From an uncultured bacterium (GTDB taxonomy: Bacteria; Bacillota_I; Bacilli_A; RFN20; CAG-826): 63,790 bases of DNA. Shown one piece after another: positions 42,730 through 51,002 of this stretch (the first letter of the stretch is position 1; each line of letters starts with the position of its first letter). The notes below the pieces were generated by a model, which searched no databases, was not told where the DNA came from, and worked only from the letters and a program-made list of their open reading frames with translations. A program made the position numbers and the translations under genes. Location: contig CASEYK010000023.1 of assembly GCA_949292105.1 (NCBI GenBank), positions 1-63,790 of the forward strand, in the 5' to 3' direction.

Positions 42730-43914
42730 ATGAGCAAAGAAAAAATTTTATTTACATCTGAATCTGTTTCTGAAGGGCACCCAGATAAAGTTTGCGACCG
42801 CATTGCCGATCGCATTCTCGATGCATATCTTGCAAAAGATCATCAATCACATGTGGCGTGCGAGGTTTTTGCAACCGGCAATTTTGTTCTTGTTGGTGGA
42901 GAAATTACTTCTCCGTTGAATGTTGATGTTGATATCGAACATGAAGTCAAAGAAGCACTTAAAGAAATTGGTTATGATAGAGCAGAATTGGGAACGGATT
43001 ACCACACTGTTCAAATAATGAATAAAATCAAAAAGCAGAGCCCTGATATTAATCTTGGACTTTCACAACCTAAAATGGAAGATTTGGGTGCCGGCGACCA
43101 AGGAATTATGTTTGGCTATGCGACCGATGAAAGCGATGGTTATATGCCTTTAGCCATTTCTGTTGCTCATAAATTAGTTAGAGAAGCAACAAGACAAAGA
43201 AAAGAAGGCTTATTCATTCATTCTCGCCCTGATATGAAATCGCAAGTAACTATTGATTATACACAACCAGATAATATTCGTATTGACTCTATTCTTATGA
43301 GCTGCCAACACGAGCCCGATATTGATATGGATGCATTCAGAAAATATATTCATGAGCAAATCATGATACCGGTTGCTAAATCATTTCATCTCAATGTTGA
43401 TTTTAAATACTATATTAATCCCACTGGATCATTTGTGATGGGAGGGCCACTTGCTGATACAGGTCTAACTGGTCGAAAGATTATTGTCGATACTTATGGC
43501 GGGACAGCTGAGCATGGTGGTGGCTCTTTCTCTGGCAAAGATGCGACCAAGGTTGATCGAAGCGGCGCATATATGGCCCGTTACATCGCTAAAAATTTAG
43601 TTGCTGCCGGAGTGGCGAAACGCCTGCTCGTTCAATTATCGTATGGCATTGGAATGAATGAACCCCTTTCTATTGGCATCAAAACATATCACACTTCTAG
43701 ATATGATGACGAAACAATCTTGTCAATTATCCGTCAACTTTTTGATTGCCGCCCTGGTATGATTATTGATAAGTTTCATCTTGACCATCCTTCTTTTAAA
43801 TACTGCTCATTATCTTCTTATGGCCATTTTGGCCGACCAGATGTTGATGTGCCTTGGGAACATCTCGATAAAGTGGATGAAATTCAAGTTGCTTTAAAAA
43901 AGCAGACAAAATAA
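42730..43914 (+). CDS. metK: S-adenosylmethionine synthetase
   Basis: A 394-residue MetK making SAM from methionine and ATP. SEGHPDKVCDRIADRILDAY (14-33) holds the catalytic His17, GAGDQGIMFGYA (about 120-131) is the adenosine-binding loop and GGGSFSGKDATKVDRSGAY (about 261-279) the phosphate-binding P-loop-like motif. Full length. An AGAGGAA SD is present. Its product is the ligand of the riboswitch upstream, so it is under feedback control. Confidence 0.98.
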   Translation: MSKEKILFTSESVSEGHPDKVCDRIADRILDAYLAKDHQSHVACEVFATGNFVLVGGEITSPLNVDVDIEHEVKEALKEIGYDRAELGTDYHTVQIMNKIKKQSPDINLGLSQPKMEDLGAGDQGIMFGYATDESDGYMPLAISVAHKLVREATRQRKEGLFIHSRPDMKSQVTIDYTQPDNIRIDSILMSCQHEPDIDMDAFRKYIHEQIMIPVAKSFHLNVDFKYYINPTGSFVMGGPLADTGLTGRKIIVDTYGGTAEHGGGSFSGKDATKVDRSGAYMARYIAKNLVAAGVAKRLLVQLSYGIGMNEPLSIGIKTYHTSRYDDETILSIIRQLFDCRPGMIIDKFHLDHPSFKYCSLSSYGHFGRPDVDVPWEHLDKVDEIQVALKKQTK

Positions 43915-44021
43915 TTAAAAAATGTGAAAACTAATATATTTTTTACAAATTTTCATCGTAATCAGTTATAATTATTACGACAGCTTTTCTAATTAATAAT
44001 TTGGAAAGGAGTGAATATAGT

Positions 44022-44573
44022 ATGAAATACCAAATTATCGGAAAAAACATTGAAGTAACCGACGGTATTTCGAGTGCCGTTCAAAAGAAACTTGCTCGCA
44101 TGGACAAGTATTTCTTGATTGATGAAGAAGTAAACTGCCGTGTGGTTGTGAGCGCGCACATCGGAATGCAAAAAGTTGAAGTGACCATCTTTATGCCGCG
44201 TTTAACTTTGCGCGCAGAAGTGGAAGATCCTGATCTTTATGCTGCAATCGATTTAGCCATCGATAAGCTTGAAGGGCAGATGAGAAAATTAAAAACGCGA
44301 ATGGATCGAAGCAATGTTCGTCTTTCGCTTGGCGAAGCAATCGCTTTTGAAAATATTGAAGAAGAAAAAAATGATTCAAAAGACGATGTTGTTGTGCGCA
44401 CTAAATCCTATTATCTTGAACCAATGACTTTGGAAGAGGCAATTGCTAGAATGGAAGCTTTAGGTCATGACTTTTTTCTCTATCTCGATGAAGAAGATGA
44501 TCGCATTTCTGTCGCTTATGTCCGTCGCGACGGAGGGTATGGTGTTATTCAAGCGGAAAATCCAATAAAATAA
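44022..44573 (+). CDS. hpf: Long-form ribosome hibernation promoting factor
   Basis: A 183-residue HPF with the N-terminal ribosome-binding domain (1-100; KYQIIGKNIEVTDGISSAVQ) and C-terminal dimerisation domain (about 125-183; KSYYLEPMTLEEAIARMEAL, GYGVIQ). It pairs 70S ribosomes into inactive 100S dimers in stationary phase. ATG 44022 has a GGAAAGGAG SD; the frame upstream to 44001 contains that SD and is not coding. A terminator follows. Confidence 0.95.
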   Translation: MKYQIIGKNIEVTDGISSAVQKKLARMDKYFLIDEEVNCRVVVSAHIGMQKVEVTIFMPRLTLRAEVEDPDLYAAIDLAIDKLEGQMRKLKTRMDRSNVRLSLGEAIAFENIEEEKNDSKDDVVVRTKSYYLEPMTLEEAIARMEALGHDFFLYLDEEDDRISVAYVRRDGGYGVIQAENPIK

Positions 44574-44593
44574 TCAAAAGATAAAATCACATT

Positions 44594-44617
44594 AAAGAGA
44601 CCATTGGTCTCTTTTTT
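44594..44617 (+). terminator. Terminator after hpf
   Basis: AAGAGACC and GGTCTCTT pair around ATT, followed by TTTTT. Confidence 0.85.
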
Positions 44618-44631
44618 ATTTACTTTTTCAT

Positions 44632-44660
44632 TTGGTTTTCTTTGCACATATGTGTATAAT
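44632..44660 (+). promoter_or_regulatory. Promoter TTGGTT-17-TATAAT, 10 nt before ATG
   Basis: TTGGTT (44632-44637), 17 bp, TATAAT (44655-44660), then 10 nt to ATG 44671. Any SD (AGG) would lie at the very 5' end of the RNA. Confidence 0.6.
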
Positions 44661-44670
44661 ATATAGGCGT

Positions 44671-45522
44671 ATGGAACAGAAATTGCTCGCTGTCGATTTG
44701 GATGGCACATTGTTTTATCCCAAGCAAATAGGACGATGCATTTCTAAAAAGAATGTAAAATTTTTGCAAGAATTTATCGATCAAGGCAATAAGGTTGTTC
44801 TTGTGTCTTCACGAAGCTATTTTTTTACAAAAAAACTTCAAGAAGAAATTAATCGTCCAATTGATTTCATTAATTGTACTTCTGCACAAATTATCGCTGA
44901 TGGCGAATGTATTCGCGATGAGGTGATGAACAAAAAACAATTGAAAGATATTCTTTCTGAAATTGATCAGCAGTTTAGACCACTTGGCTATTTTTTAACA
45001 TCAAAGAAATATTCGATTGTTATTAAAGAGGCGAAAAGAGTCTCTCTCTTATTCAAATTATTTTATGGCATTTATTATTTCTTTCAGTTCAAGTATCGTG
45101 AAAATTATATTTTGGATAATAAATTGTTCGACCAAGAAATTGAAGAAGGCGATGTTTACAAAGTGATGATTTTCTTTGGACTCGGTCACAAGAAAAAGAC
45201 ATTGACGAAAGAAATAAATAAAAAATTGAGAGAAGAATATCCACAAATTGAATCATCTTGGACATCGAAGTTGAATGAACTTACTGCATTAAAGTGTACA
45301 AAAGGCGATGGATTGGAATATTATTGTAATAAACTAAATATTGACAAAAACAATGTTTATGTGGTTGGCGATTCAGGCAACGACATCACGATGTTTAATA
45401 AATTTTATGAGCATAGCTACGCTATGCGACACGCCCCAAAAAGCGTGAAAAAATATGCTAAAAACACCGTTAGACGTGTTTATACACTGTCAAAATTATT
45501 ATTAAAAGGAGAGAAAAAATAA
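44671..45522 (+). CDS. HAD hydrolase, Cof/YkrA-like
   Basis: A 283-residue HAD phosphatase. LAVDLDGTLF (motif I) at the N-terminus, LVSSRSYFF (motif II) and VYVVGDSGNDITMF (motif IV) identify the Cof subfamily with a C2 cap; such enzymes often act on sugar or cofactor phosphates. ATG 44671 is chosen because the promoter ends 10 nt upstream and the frame open to 44632 runs through it. It heads an operon with two genes of unknown function. Confidence 0.88.
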   Translation: MEQKLLAVDLDGTLFYPKQIGRCISKKNVKFLQEFIDQGNKVVLVSSRSYFFTKKLQEEINRPIDFINCTSAQIIADGECIRDEVMNKKQLKDILSEIDQQFRPLGYFLTSKKYSIVIKEAKRVSLLFKLFYGIYYFFQFKYRENYILDNKLFDQEIEEGDVYKVMIFFGLGHKKKTLTKEINKKLREEYPQIESSWTSKLNELTALKCTKGDGLEYYCNKLNIDKNNVYVVGDSGNDITMFNKFYEHSYAMRHAPKSVKKYAKNTVRRVYTLSKLLLKGEKK

Positions 45523-45525
45523 TTT

Positions 45526-46389
45526 ATGAATCAAACTAGTCAATTTATATTCAACATTTATCACTATTTGCTCAACCTTCGCGATACTCTTGAATACGCT
45601 CTACCACGCGAACATGAATTATTAATGTTTGAACAGCGAAAAAAGGTCTTGCTACAAGGATTGAACGAGGGCTCGGCGTTAGGCAATTTTCTTATTCAAA
45701 ACAAAGAGAATGGAGAAAAAATTAAAAACGCTTTGAGTGAGGCTATTGATGAACTTTATGGCGATGATTCGACTGTTCTTAAAAAAGCTGGAGATAAAAT
45801 TCGCGTTGATCATACACAAAATTTAAAAATCTTTGAAGTCATCGTTGGCAATTCTGAATCGGTCAGAGATATTGTTTATGGCTATTTAAATTTCGCTCGT
45901 TCCAAAGGCGAATTAGAGGATGAAATTGTTGATTTGGTAAAAAAAGACGAAGTCCTTTATCGTACGATTTTAGCTACTCTTGTCATCCGAGAATTTGAGA
46001 AATCATTTGCCGAATTCCAAAAGGTTATGACTGATAACAAAGGTAAACCTTCTCCACAAAGCAATTATATTGTTCAAAATGAAATCAATAAACTTTCTGG
46101 CTTTTTACGCTTCTCGAGGCAGCATTGCCACGCCACCGACAACACGACTCTTGATTTACTCGATGATGTAAACAAGGTTATTGAAATGTGTGAAGGAAGA
46201 CGCGACCGCGTTGATAATAAATCATTTAAAGATATCTTCACGGATATCAATACGCATTTGAACAATTATCTTAAAATCGTTGAGCCAGCATGGAAAGAAC
46301 AATACGAAAAAGTTTTTAAGGAAATGGTTGAACTCGAAAGAAATCGTAAAAACCAAACACCATCCGAACCATCTGAGCCCAAGGCATAA
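45526..46389 (+). CDS. Helical cytosolic protein, unknown
   Basis: A 287-residue, mostly helical, charged soluble protein. No family recognised. It starts FIFNIYHYLLNLRDTLEYAL and ends in a Pro/Ser/Glu tail (TPSEPSEPKA). It begins 3 bp after the HAD gene with an AAAGGAGAG SD and is followed at 16 bp by a small membrane protein, so a function shared with both is likely. Confidence 0.75.
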   Translation: MNQTSQFIFNIYHYLLNLRDTLEYALPREHELLMFEQRKKVLLQGLNEGSALGNFLIQNKENGEKIKNALSEAIDELYGDDSTVLKKAGDKIRVDHTQNLKIFEVIVGNSESVRDIVYGYLNFARSKGELEDEIVDLVKKDEVLYRTILATLVIREFEKSFAEFQKVMTDNKGKPSPQSNYIVQNEINKLSGFLRFSRQHCHATDNTTLDLLDDVNKVIEMCEGRRDRVDNKSFKDIFTDINTHLNNYLKIVEPAWKEQYEKVFKEMVELERNRKNQTPSEPSEPKA

Positions 46390-46405
46390 ATAGGAGTGAT
46401 TAAGT

Positions 46406-46771
46406 ATGAAAATGACCAAAAAACAAAGTTTAGCATTTGAAATAGTATGGTATTCGATTTGCGGAGCAATCGCGTTATGGGGATTGACATACATCGTTCT
46501 AGGATTGCTTTCCAAATATTTACCTCTTCCATCCGAACAAAATCCTCTTGTATCGTTCGATACAACCATTAAAAATTTGTTTGGACTAGATTCTTTATCT
46601 TGGGGATTAATTCTTCTCGCAATTGGTAGTTTGCTCGCAATTATTGTCCTTCTCAGTTTTGCCAAAACTGCTGATCGTTCCTACGACAAGAGTTTAAGAC
46701 GCAAAGCGCGACTTTCTCATCTTGACGAAGCCAAAGAAGAAGTTAATGCTGAGGCTCCAAAAGAAGAATAA
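46406..46771 (+). CDS. Two-helix membrane protein, unknown
   Basis: A 121-residue protein with membrane helices near 10-33 and 70-92, a short outer loop between them and a charged C-terminal tail (SLRRKARLSHLDEAKEEVNA). It closes the HAD operon, has a TAGGAG SD and is followed by a terminator. Confidence 0.72.
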   Translation: MKMTKKQSLAFEIVWYSICGAIALWGLTYIVLGLLSKYLPLPSEQNPLVSFDTTIKNLFGLDSLSWGLILLAIGSLLAIIVLLSFAKTADRSYDKSLRRKARLSHLDEAKEEVNAEAPKEE

Positions 46772-46797
46772 TCATTATCTTTTTTCTAAATAATAAC

Positions 46798-46820
46798 ACC
46801 TTCTGAAAATGAAGGTTTTT
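46798..46820 (+). terminator. Terminator of the HAD operon
   Basis: ACCTTC and GAAGGT pair around a seven-base loop, followed by TTTTT. Confidence 0.75.
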
Positions 46821-47067
46821 TATTGGCTAGACAAATAATTATTAAAGGTAATCAAATAAAAGGCTATCTTGAATAGCTACTGAAAGTAGAAAACACAGCT
46901 TGCAATCTTATTTTCTTTAATCGTTCTATATATAGTTCTTTTTTTCCTTCTTCTGCAATTGCTATAGCGCAGTTCAATTTTGTTTTGTCAAAATTAAGGG
47001 CTTTTTGGTTAATATAAATTGGTAGAGCATAAATTTAATAACGATAAAATATTGATAGGAGTGGACT
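46821..47067. other. Non-coding stretch with two abutting hairpins
   Basis: No gene is seen. GCTAT/ATAGC (46863-46877) and CTACT/AGTAG (46877-46889) are two small stem-loops sharing one base. The rest is AT-rich. The AGGAG SD of the next gene lies at 47057-47061. Confidence 0.45.
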
Positions 47068-47529
47068 ATGAGTTTAGGCAAAAAATTATCATTAATCAGA
47101 AAGAAAAAAGGCATTTCGCAAGAAGAACTTGCCTCCAAATTAAATGTAAGTCGACAAACTATTTCCAAGTGGGAAAACGATGAAACGATTCCAAACATTT
47201 ATGAAGTCAGCGCTGCTTCAAAATTTTTGAATGTAACGATTGAAGAATTGTTGAATTATGAAGAAGAGATTAAAAGCATTGAAGAAAGTATTAGTAGAAC
47301 AGATGAAGCAACAATTGCTAAAGTCGATTGGACTAAAGTTTGGGGTAAAAGATATCCAGTATTACTCGAATACGAAGAAATAGTGGATTCTTTAAAGTAT
47401 AAAGAGACTTTAGATTATTTGATTAAAGATTTAAAAAATAATTATCATTATAATAATCGCGATGCTTTTTTGGTTTTAAAAGATATTTTAGGAAAATTAT
47501 ATAAAGAATATACTGAATTTAAAAAATAA
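47068..47529 (+). CDS. XRE family transcriptional regulator
   Basis: A 153-residue DNA-binding protein. Residues 3-62 are an XRE helix-turn-helix (IRKKKGISQEELASKLNVSR, QTISKWE). The C-terminal 90 residues are a helical, acidic region of unknown role, possibly for dimerisation or a partner. A GGAGTG SD is present. It is a lone gene next to hsp20, with no visible toxin partner. Confidence 0.9.
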   Translation: MSLGKKLSLIRKKKGISQEELASKLNVSRQTISKWENDETIPNIYEVSAASKFLNVTIEELLNYEEEIKSIEESISRTDEATIAKVDWTKVWGKRYPVLLEYEEIVDSLKYKETLDYLIKDLKNNYHYNNRDAFLVLKDILGKLYKEYTEFKK

Positions 47530-47604
47530 AGTATAGTCAATTTTTGTTTGTTTTTTTGTTATTTTTTTCATGTGTTTTTCTCTAAATACTTTGTATTTAA
47601 AAAA

Positions 47605-47645
47605 TTAGCACTCTCTATTGACAAGTGCTAAAAATGGTATACAAT
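47605..47645 (+). promoter_or_regulatory. CIRCE operator and promoter of hsp20
   Basis: TTAGCACTC (47605-47613), nine bases, AAGTGCTAA (47623-47631): the HrcA-binding CIRCE element with one mismatch in the right arm. TTGACA (47618-47623), 16 bp, TACAAT (47640-47645) overlap it, so HrcA binding should block transcription. Confidence 0.9.
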
Positions 47646-47682
47646 ATAGTTAGTCCTTAAAAGAGGACAGGAGGTAAAAATA

Positions 47683-48102
47683 ATGAGCAAATATGAATTA
47701 GGATTTTATGATCCATTTTATGAAGACTGGGATGATTTATTCCGCTTTCCGAAAGAATTAAACCATAAATCGCACTTGATGAGAACGGATGTTAAGGAGA
47801 ATGAAAAATCTTATCAACTCGACATCGAACTTCCAGGTGTAAAGAAAGAGGATGTCGATGTAAGTCTCCACGACGGTTATCTAACTGTGTCATATGAGCA
47901 CAAAAACGAAAAAGAAACGAAAGAAGAAGGGCGCTACGTTAGACGCGAACGCTTCTATGGTTCTCTTTCTCGAAGCTTCTATGTCGGTGAAAATGTGAGT
48001 GAAGAAGATATTTCTGCTTCGCTTGATAATGGCGTGTTGACTATCGAAGTTCCAAAAGAATCAAAAGTCAATAAAGAGACCAAAAAAATCTCCATCAAAT
48101 AA
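47683..48102 (+). CDS. Small heat shock protein Hsp20
   Basis: A 139-residue alpha-crystallin-type chaperone that holds unfolding proteins. The crystallin domain spans about 38-135 (ELPGVKKEDVDVSLHDGYL, GVLTIEVPK). A strong AGGAGG SD and the upstream CIRCE element show HrcA-controlled heat induction. A terminator follows 30 bp later. Confidence 0.94.
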   Translation: MSKYELGFYDPFYEDWDDLFRFPKELNHKSHLMRTDVKENEKSYQLDIELPGVKKEDVDVSLHDGYLTVSYEHKNEKETKEEGRYVRRERFYGSLSRSFYVGENVSEEDISASLDNGVLTIEVPKESKVNKETKKISIK

Positions 48103-48133
48103 TTTATCAACAATAATCAGAAATGATAAAGAA

Positions 48134-48156
48134 AAGAAGGCTTTGCCTTCTTTTTT
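48134..48156. terminator. Bidirectional terminator between hsp20 and the minus-strand gene
   Basis: AAGAAGGC and GCCTTCTT pair around TTT, followed by TTTT on the plus strand. It reaches the stop codon of the opposite gene. Confidence 0.8.
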
Positions 48157-49708
48157 AATTGATATTAATTTTTATTCCGCTTTCGCTGAGTTCAGAAGTC
48201 AAGGTTTGTACTGTTCCACCAAGCTGACTATCTTCTAAAAATTTTTGAAAATCGATTGTCAATGTTCGGCTGCTTTGGTTACAAACAATATATTCGTTGT
48301 TATCTTTAAGATTGTTATTGAGCAGCTGAAAGAGCAAATCAATCATTCCATCTTCTAAAGAAACATTTCCAAGTGTTGCATCATCAAAAGTAAAAATTGT
48401 TTGGTTGTTCCTATTGGCGTGAATGAAATTTAGATTTGCGCTTATCTGGTAACCGTTAACTGAAAGTCCATAGTGAAGAGTTATCTCATTTTTATCTCCA
48501 TAATAAATCGAACAATCATTAATCGATAAGTGATTGATTGCGTTATTTTCGATAAGGAAGTACGCATTACCATATAAATCTGAGCTTCGCAAATAACTTG
48601 TTAAACTTTCGAAACTTAATACTCCATCCAATGTTGTTGATGAAGTAATTGAGTCATAAATTAAATCATACGAATTACTCAGAAATTCATTTTTTGTCCC
48701 CGAATAATTTAAAACATCGTTTATCCCAATTGTTGTAAGATTTTTTACACGCACCAACTCTTGAACCTGCTTAGAACATTTTTCATATCCGTTAAGAAGA
48801 AAATAATAGATGTCTTCAACTTCGCTTTCATTTATTAATTCATTCACGAGAAGCGTTTCTAATTTTGCTACATATGAAGGCACATCGCATACGCCGATTG
48901 AACTTGTATCAACATGATAAGGAGATAAATCGCTTGTCAGTCCCAAAAATACATTGTCTTTTTGAACAAACAAAGTCGTGCTTTGGATGAAAAAAGCGAA
49001 GAGAAAACTATTTACTAATTCATCATCGGATTGCGATAAAAGAAACGCTATATCATCCCTAAGATGATTGATTTTGTAGATAAAGCGATCATTTTCTTGC
49101 TGATAAGTTATGTTAAAACCTGCATTTTTAAATGATTCAGCAATGTCATTGAAGCTGATATATGGAGATAATTGTTTGACGAAGAAATTATAAAAATTGC
49201 CTAATTTTCCGATTTTAATTTCGCTAATTCCAAATTGTAGGTATGGTTCGCTATCTTCGATATACTCAATTTCAATAGTTGCGCTTAGCCGTGTTTTAAA
49301 CCATGAAAAATCTAGTTCAAAATATACTCGGCTTTTTCCGTTTTTAGTCTCGATATAATAATTGTTTAAATATGATAGGTCTATTTCACTTTCACTAGTG
49401 GTGCCACTGAAAGCCGTATGAAGATAGCTATTAATATCATCTTCTTCCAAATAAAAATCGACGCAGCCAGTATTTGCTGTTTTTTCTATACTATTGAATA
49501 GCGCTCGATTTACCATTTCGCTTATTGATGCATTATCGTCATATTTTTTATTCGATTGATATCCATCGTATACGAAGCCGTAAATTAAAATGATTGGTAA
49601 AGCGAGCAAAATCAATATCAAAACAATAGCGACGATGAGAATGATATGCTTTTTCTTTTTCTTCTTTGGTGTTTCTGTTAAATGCTCTTTGTTGATTGCT
49701 TGTTCCAT
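48155..49708 (-). CDS. Membrane-anchored extracellular protein, unknown
   Basis: A 517-residue protein. A cytosolic Lys-rich stretch (15-20) precedes one membrane helix (about 21-46), leaving about 470 residues outside. The outer part is beta-rich with repeated Asn/Tyr/Ser segments and contains no catalytic motif I recognise. YYIETKNGKSRVYFELDFSW, then later HYGLSVNGYQISANLNF, suggest repeated lipid- or polymer-binding beta sheets (YpmS/DUF2140-like layout is possible). It is divergent from mscL. Function unknown. Confidence 0.75.
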   Translation of the reverse strand: MEQAINKEHLTETPKKKKKKHIILIVAIVLILILLALPIILIYGFVYDGYQSNKKYDDNASISEMVNRALFNSIEKTANTGCVDFYLEEDDINSYLHTAFSGTTSESEIDLSYLNNYYIETKNGKSRVYFELDFSWFKTRLSATIEIEYIEDSEPYLQFGISEIKIGKLGNFYNFFVKQLSPYISFNDIAESFKNAGFNITYQQENDRFIYKINHLRDDIAFLLSQSDDELVNSFLFAFFIQSTTLFVQKDNVFLGLTSDLSPYHVDTSSIGVCDVPSYVAKLETLLVNELINESEVEDIYYFLLNGYEKCSKQVQELVRVKNLTTIGINDVLNYSGTKNEFLSNSYDLIYDSITSSTTLDGVLSFESLTSYLRSSDLYGNAYFLIENNAINHLSINDCSIYYGDKNEITLHYGLSVNGYQISANLNFIHANRNNQTIFTFDDATLGNVSLEDGMIDLLFQLLNNNLKDNNEYIVCNQSSRTLTIDFQKFLEDSQLGGTVQTLTSELSESGIKININ

Positions 49709-49794
49709 TGATGGTCCGTGCTTATATTTATAATAACTTAATTATTTTTTTAAGTCGTGAAAAGTTGTATCTTTTTATTGTGAGGAATTTGTTT

Positions 49795-50334
49795 ATGAAA
49801 AAAATATTTAAAGAATTTAAAGAGTTTATTTCTCGTGGGAGTGTTGTTGATTTAGCTGTTGGCGTTATTATTGGTTCGGCGTTTACGGCTATTGTCAATG
49901 CTCTTGTCAACAGCATTTTTATGCCTCTTATCGGAGCTTTCACTGGTGGCAATTTGGATAATATTGTCACATTTTTATGGACGACAAAAGTAAGTCCTGA
50001 TCAAGCTAATCCAGGTGATAAAGCTGTTCTTTTTAACGGCGTTTATTACGATAAACTAGCCTATATTGATTGGGGAGCATTTATTGGTGCGGTCATTAAC
50101 TTTTTGTTAATCGCTGCTATCCTTTTTACAATTGTTAAAATTCTTAATTCAATACGAGCAAAAGCTAAAAATGTTGAAGAGCGTATCAAAGAAAAACGTG
50201 CTGGCTCTGAAGGCGGTGCGCCAGTTGATATTGAGCCTGAACCCGAACCCGAACCAGAAAAGAAAAATGAAACAGTGTTGTTATTAGAAGAGATAAGGGA
50301 TTTGCTTAAGCAAAAAGACAAAAATGAAAACTAA
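49795..50334 (+). CDS. mscL: Large-conductance mechanosensitive channel MscL
   Basis: A 179-residue MscL. FKEFISRGSVVDLAVGVIIG and SAFTAIVNALVNSIFMPLIG form the N-terminal helix and pore helix TM1; TM2 lies near 100-120 before a C-terminal bundle (LLLEEIRDLLKQ). It is longer than the usual 130-150 residues because of a larger outer loop (about 60-90) and an EPEPEPEPE linker. ATG 49795 has a GAGGAA SD; the open frame upstream is not coding. It overlaps the next gene by 11 bp. Confidence 0.93.
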   Translation: MKKIFKEFKEFISRGSVVDLAVGVIIGSAFTAIVNALVNSIFMPLIGAFTGGNLDNIVTFLWTTKVSPDQANPGDKAVLFNGVYYDKLAYIDWGAFIGAVINFLLIAAILFTIVKILNSIRAKAKNVEERIKEKRAGSEGGAPVDIEPEPEPEPEKKNETVLLLEEIRDLLKQKDKNEN

Positions 50335-50944
50335 TTTAACTTATTTTGGACACTCGTGCTTTAAATTAGATGATGGTGAAATCTCTATTGTATTTGATCC
50401 ATATAAAGACGGTAGTGTCCCTAATTTATCTCTTCCGCAATTACAAGCCAATTTTGTTTTTATATCGCATGAACATTTCGACCATAACGCTCGTGAAAAA
50501 ATTGAAATTGTTCCATGCAATAAAAAAGTAACAGTCGAGACTATCTCCATTCCGCACGATAATGTTGGTGGGAAGAAACGCGGCGAAAATACAGCTCACA
50601 TTGTTTACTTGAATGAGTTAAAAATAATTCATCTCGGCGATATTGGTTGTATTCCAAATCAAGACATAATTGAAAAACTACGAGGCGCTGATGTTATGCT
50701 TGCCCCCATTAATGGTTTTTATACACTTGGTGCTAAAGAAATATATCGCCTAGCAAAAATGGTTAAACCAAAACTTCTTATTCCGATGCATTATTATCGC
50801 CAAGCTGAAAAAAGCGGATATCCTGACGACAATCAAATTGGCGTTTTCCTCAAACTTTTTCCAAGTACGCACATTATCCCAACTAATTCCATCGGTATTG
50901 AAGATTATCTCAGTAGCAGCGAGCAAATTATTGCTTTTCAATAA
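50324..50944 (+). CDS. UPF0173-type metallo-beta-lactamase-fold hydrolase
   Basis: A 206-residue MBL-fold protein. FGHSCFKLDDG is the N-terminal signature and FISHEHFDH (46-54) the HxHxDH metal site; IHLGDIG and LIPMHYYRQ supply further ligands. UPF0173 enzymes have no settled substrate. The ATG lies inside the end of mscL, implying coupled translation. Confidence 0.88.
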   Translation: MKTNLTYFGHSCFKLDDGEISIVFDPYKDGSVPNLSLPQLQANFVFISHEHFDHNAREKIEIVPCNKKVTVETISIPHDNVGGKKRGENTAHIVYLNELKIIHLGDIGCIPNQDIIEKLRGADVMLAPINGFYTLGAKEIYRLAKMVKPKLLIPMHYYRQAEKSGYPDDNQIGVFLKLFPSTHIIPTNSIGIEDYLSSSEQIIAFQ

Positions 50945-50950
50945 TTAAGC

Positions 50951-50986
50951 GTCGGAATGCCGACAACAATCGAGAAGATGTATAAT
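50951..50986 (+). promoter_or_regulatory. Promoter of add with hairpin/palindrome
   Basis: TATAAT at 50981-50986. GTCGG (50951-50955) and CCGAC (50960-50964) form an inverted repeat over the expected -35 position, either an operator or a weak terminator of the upstream operon (no T run). Confidence 0.45.
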
Positions 50987-51002
50987 ATTAACGGAGAAAT
51001 TT

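Noticed and set aside
46222-46665. 147-codon minus-strand frame
   Set aside because: It is antisense to two tightly packed plus-strand genes with SDs and spans their junction.
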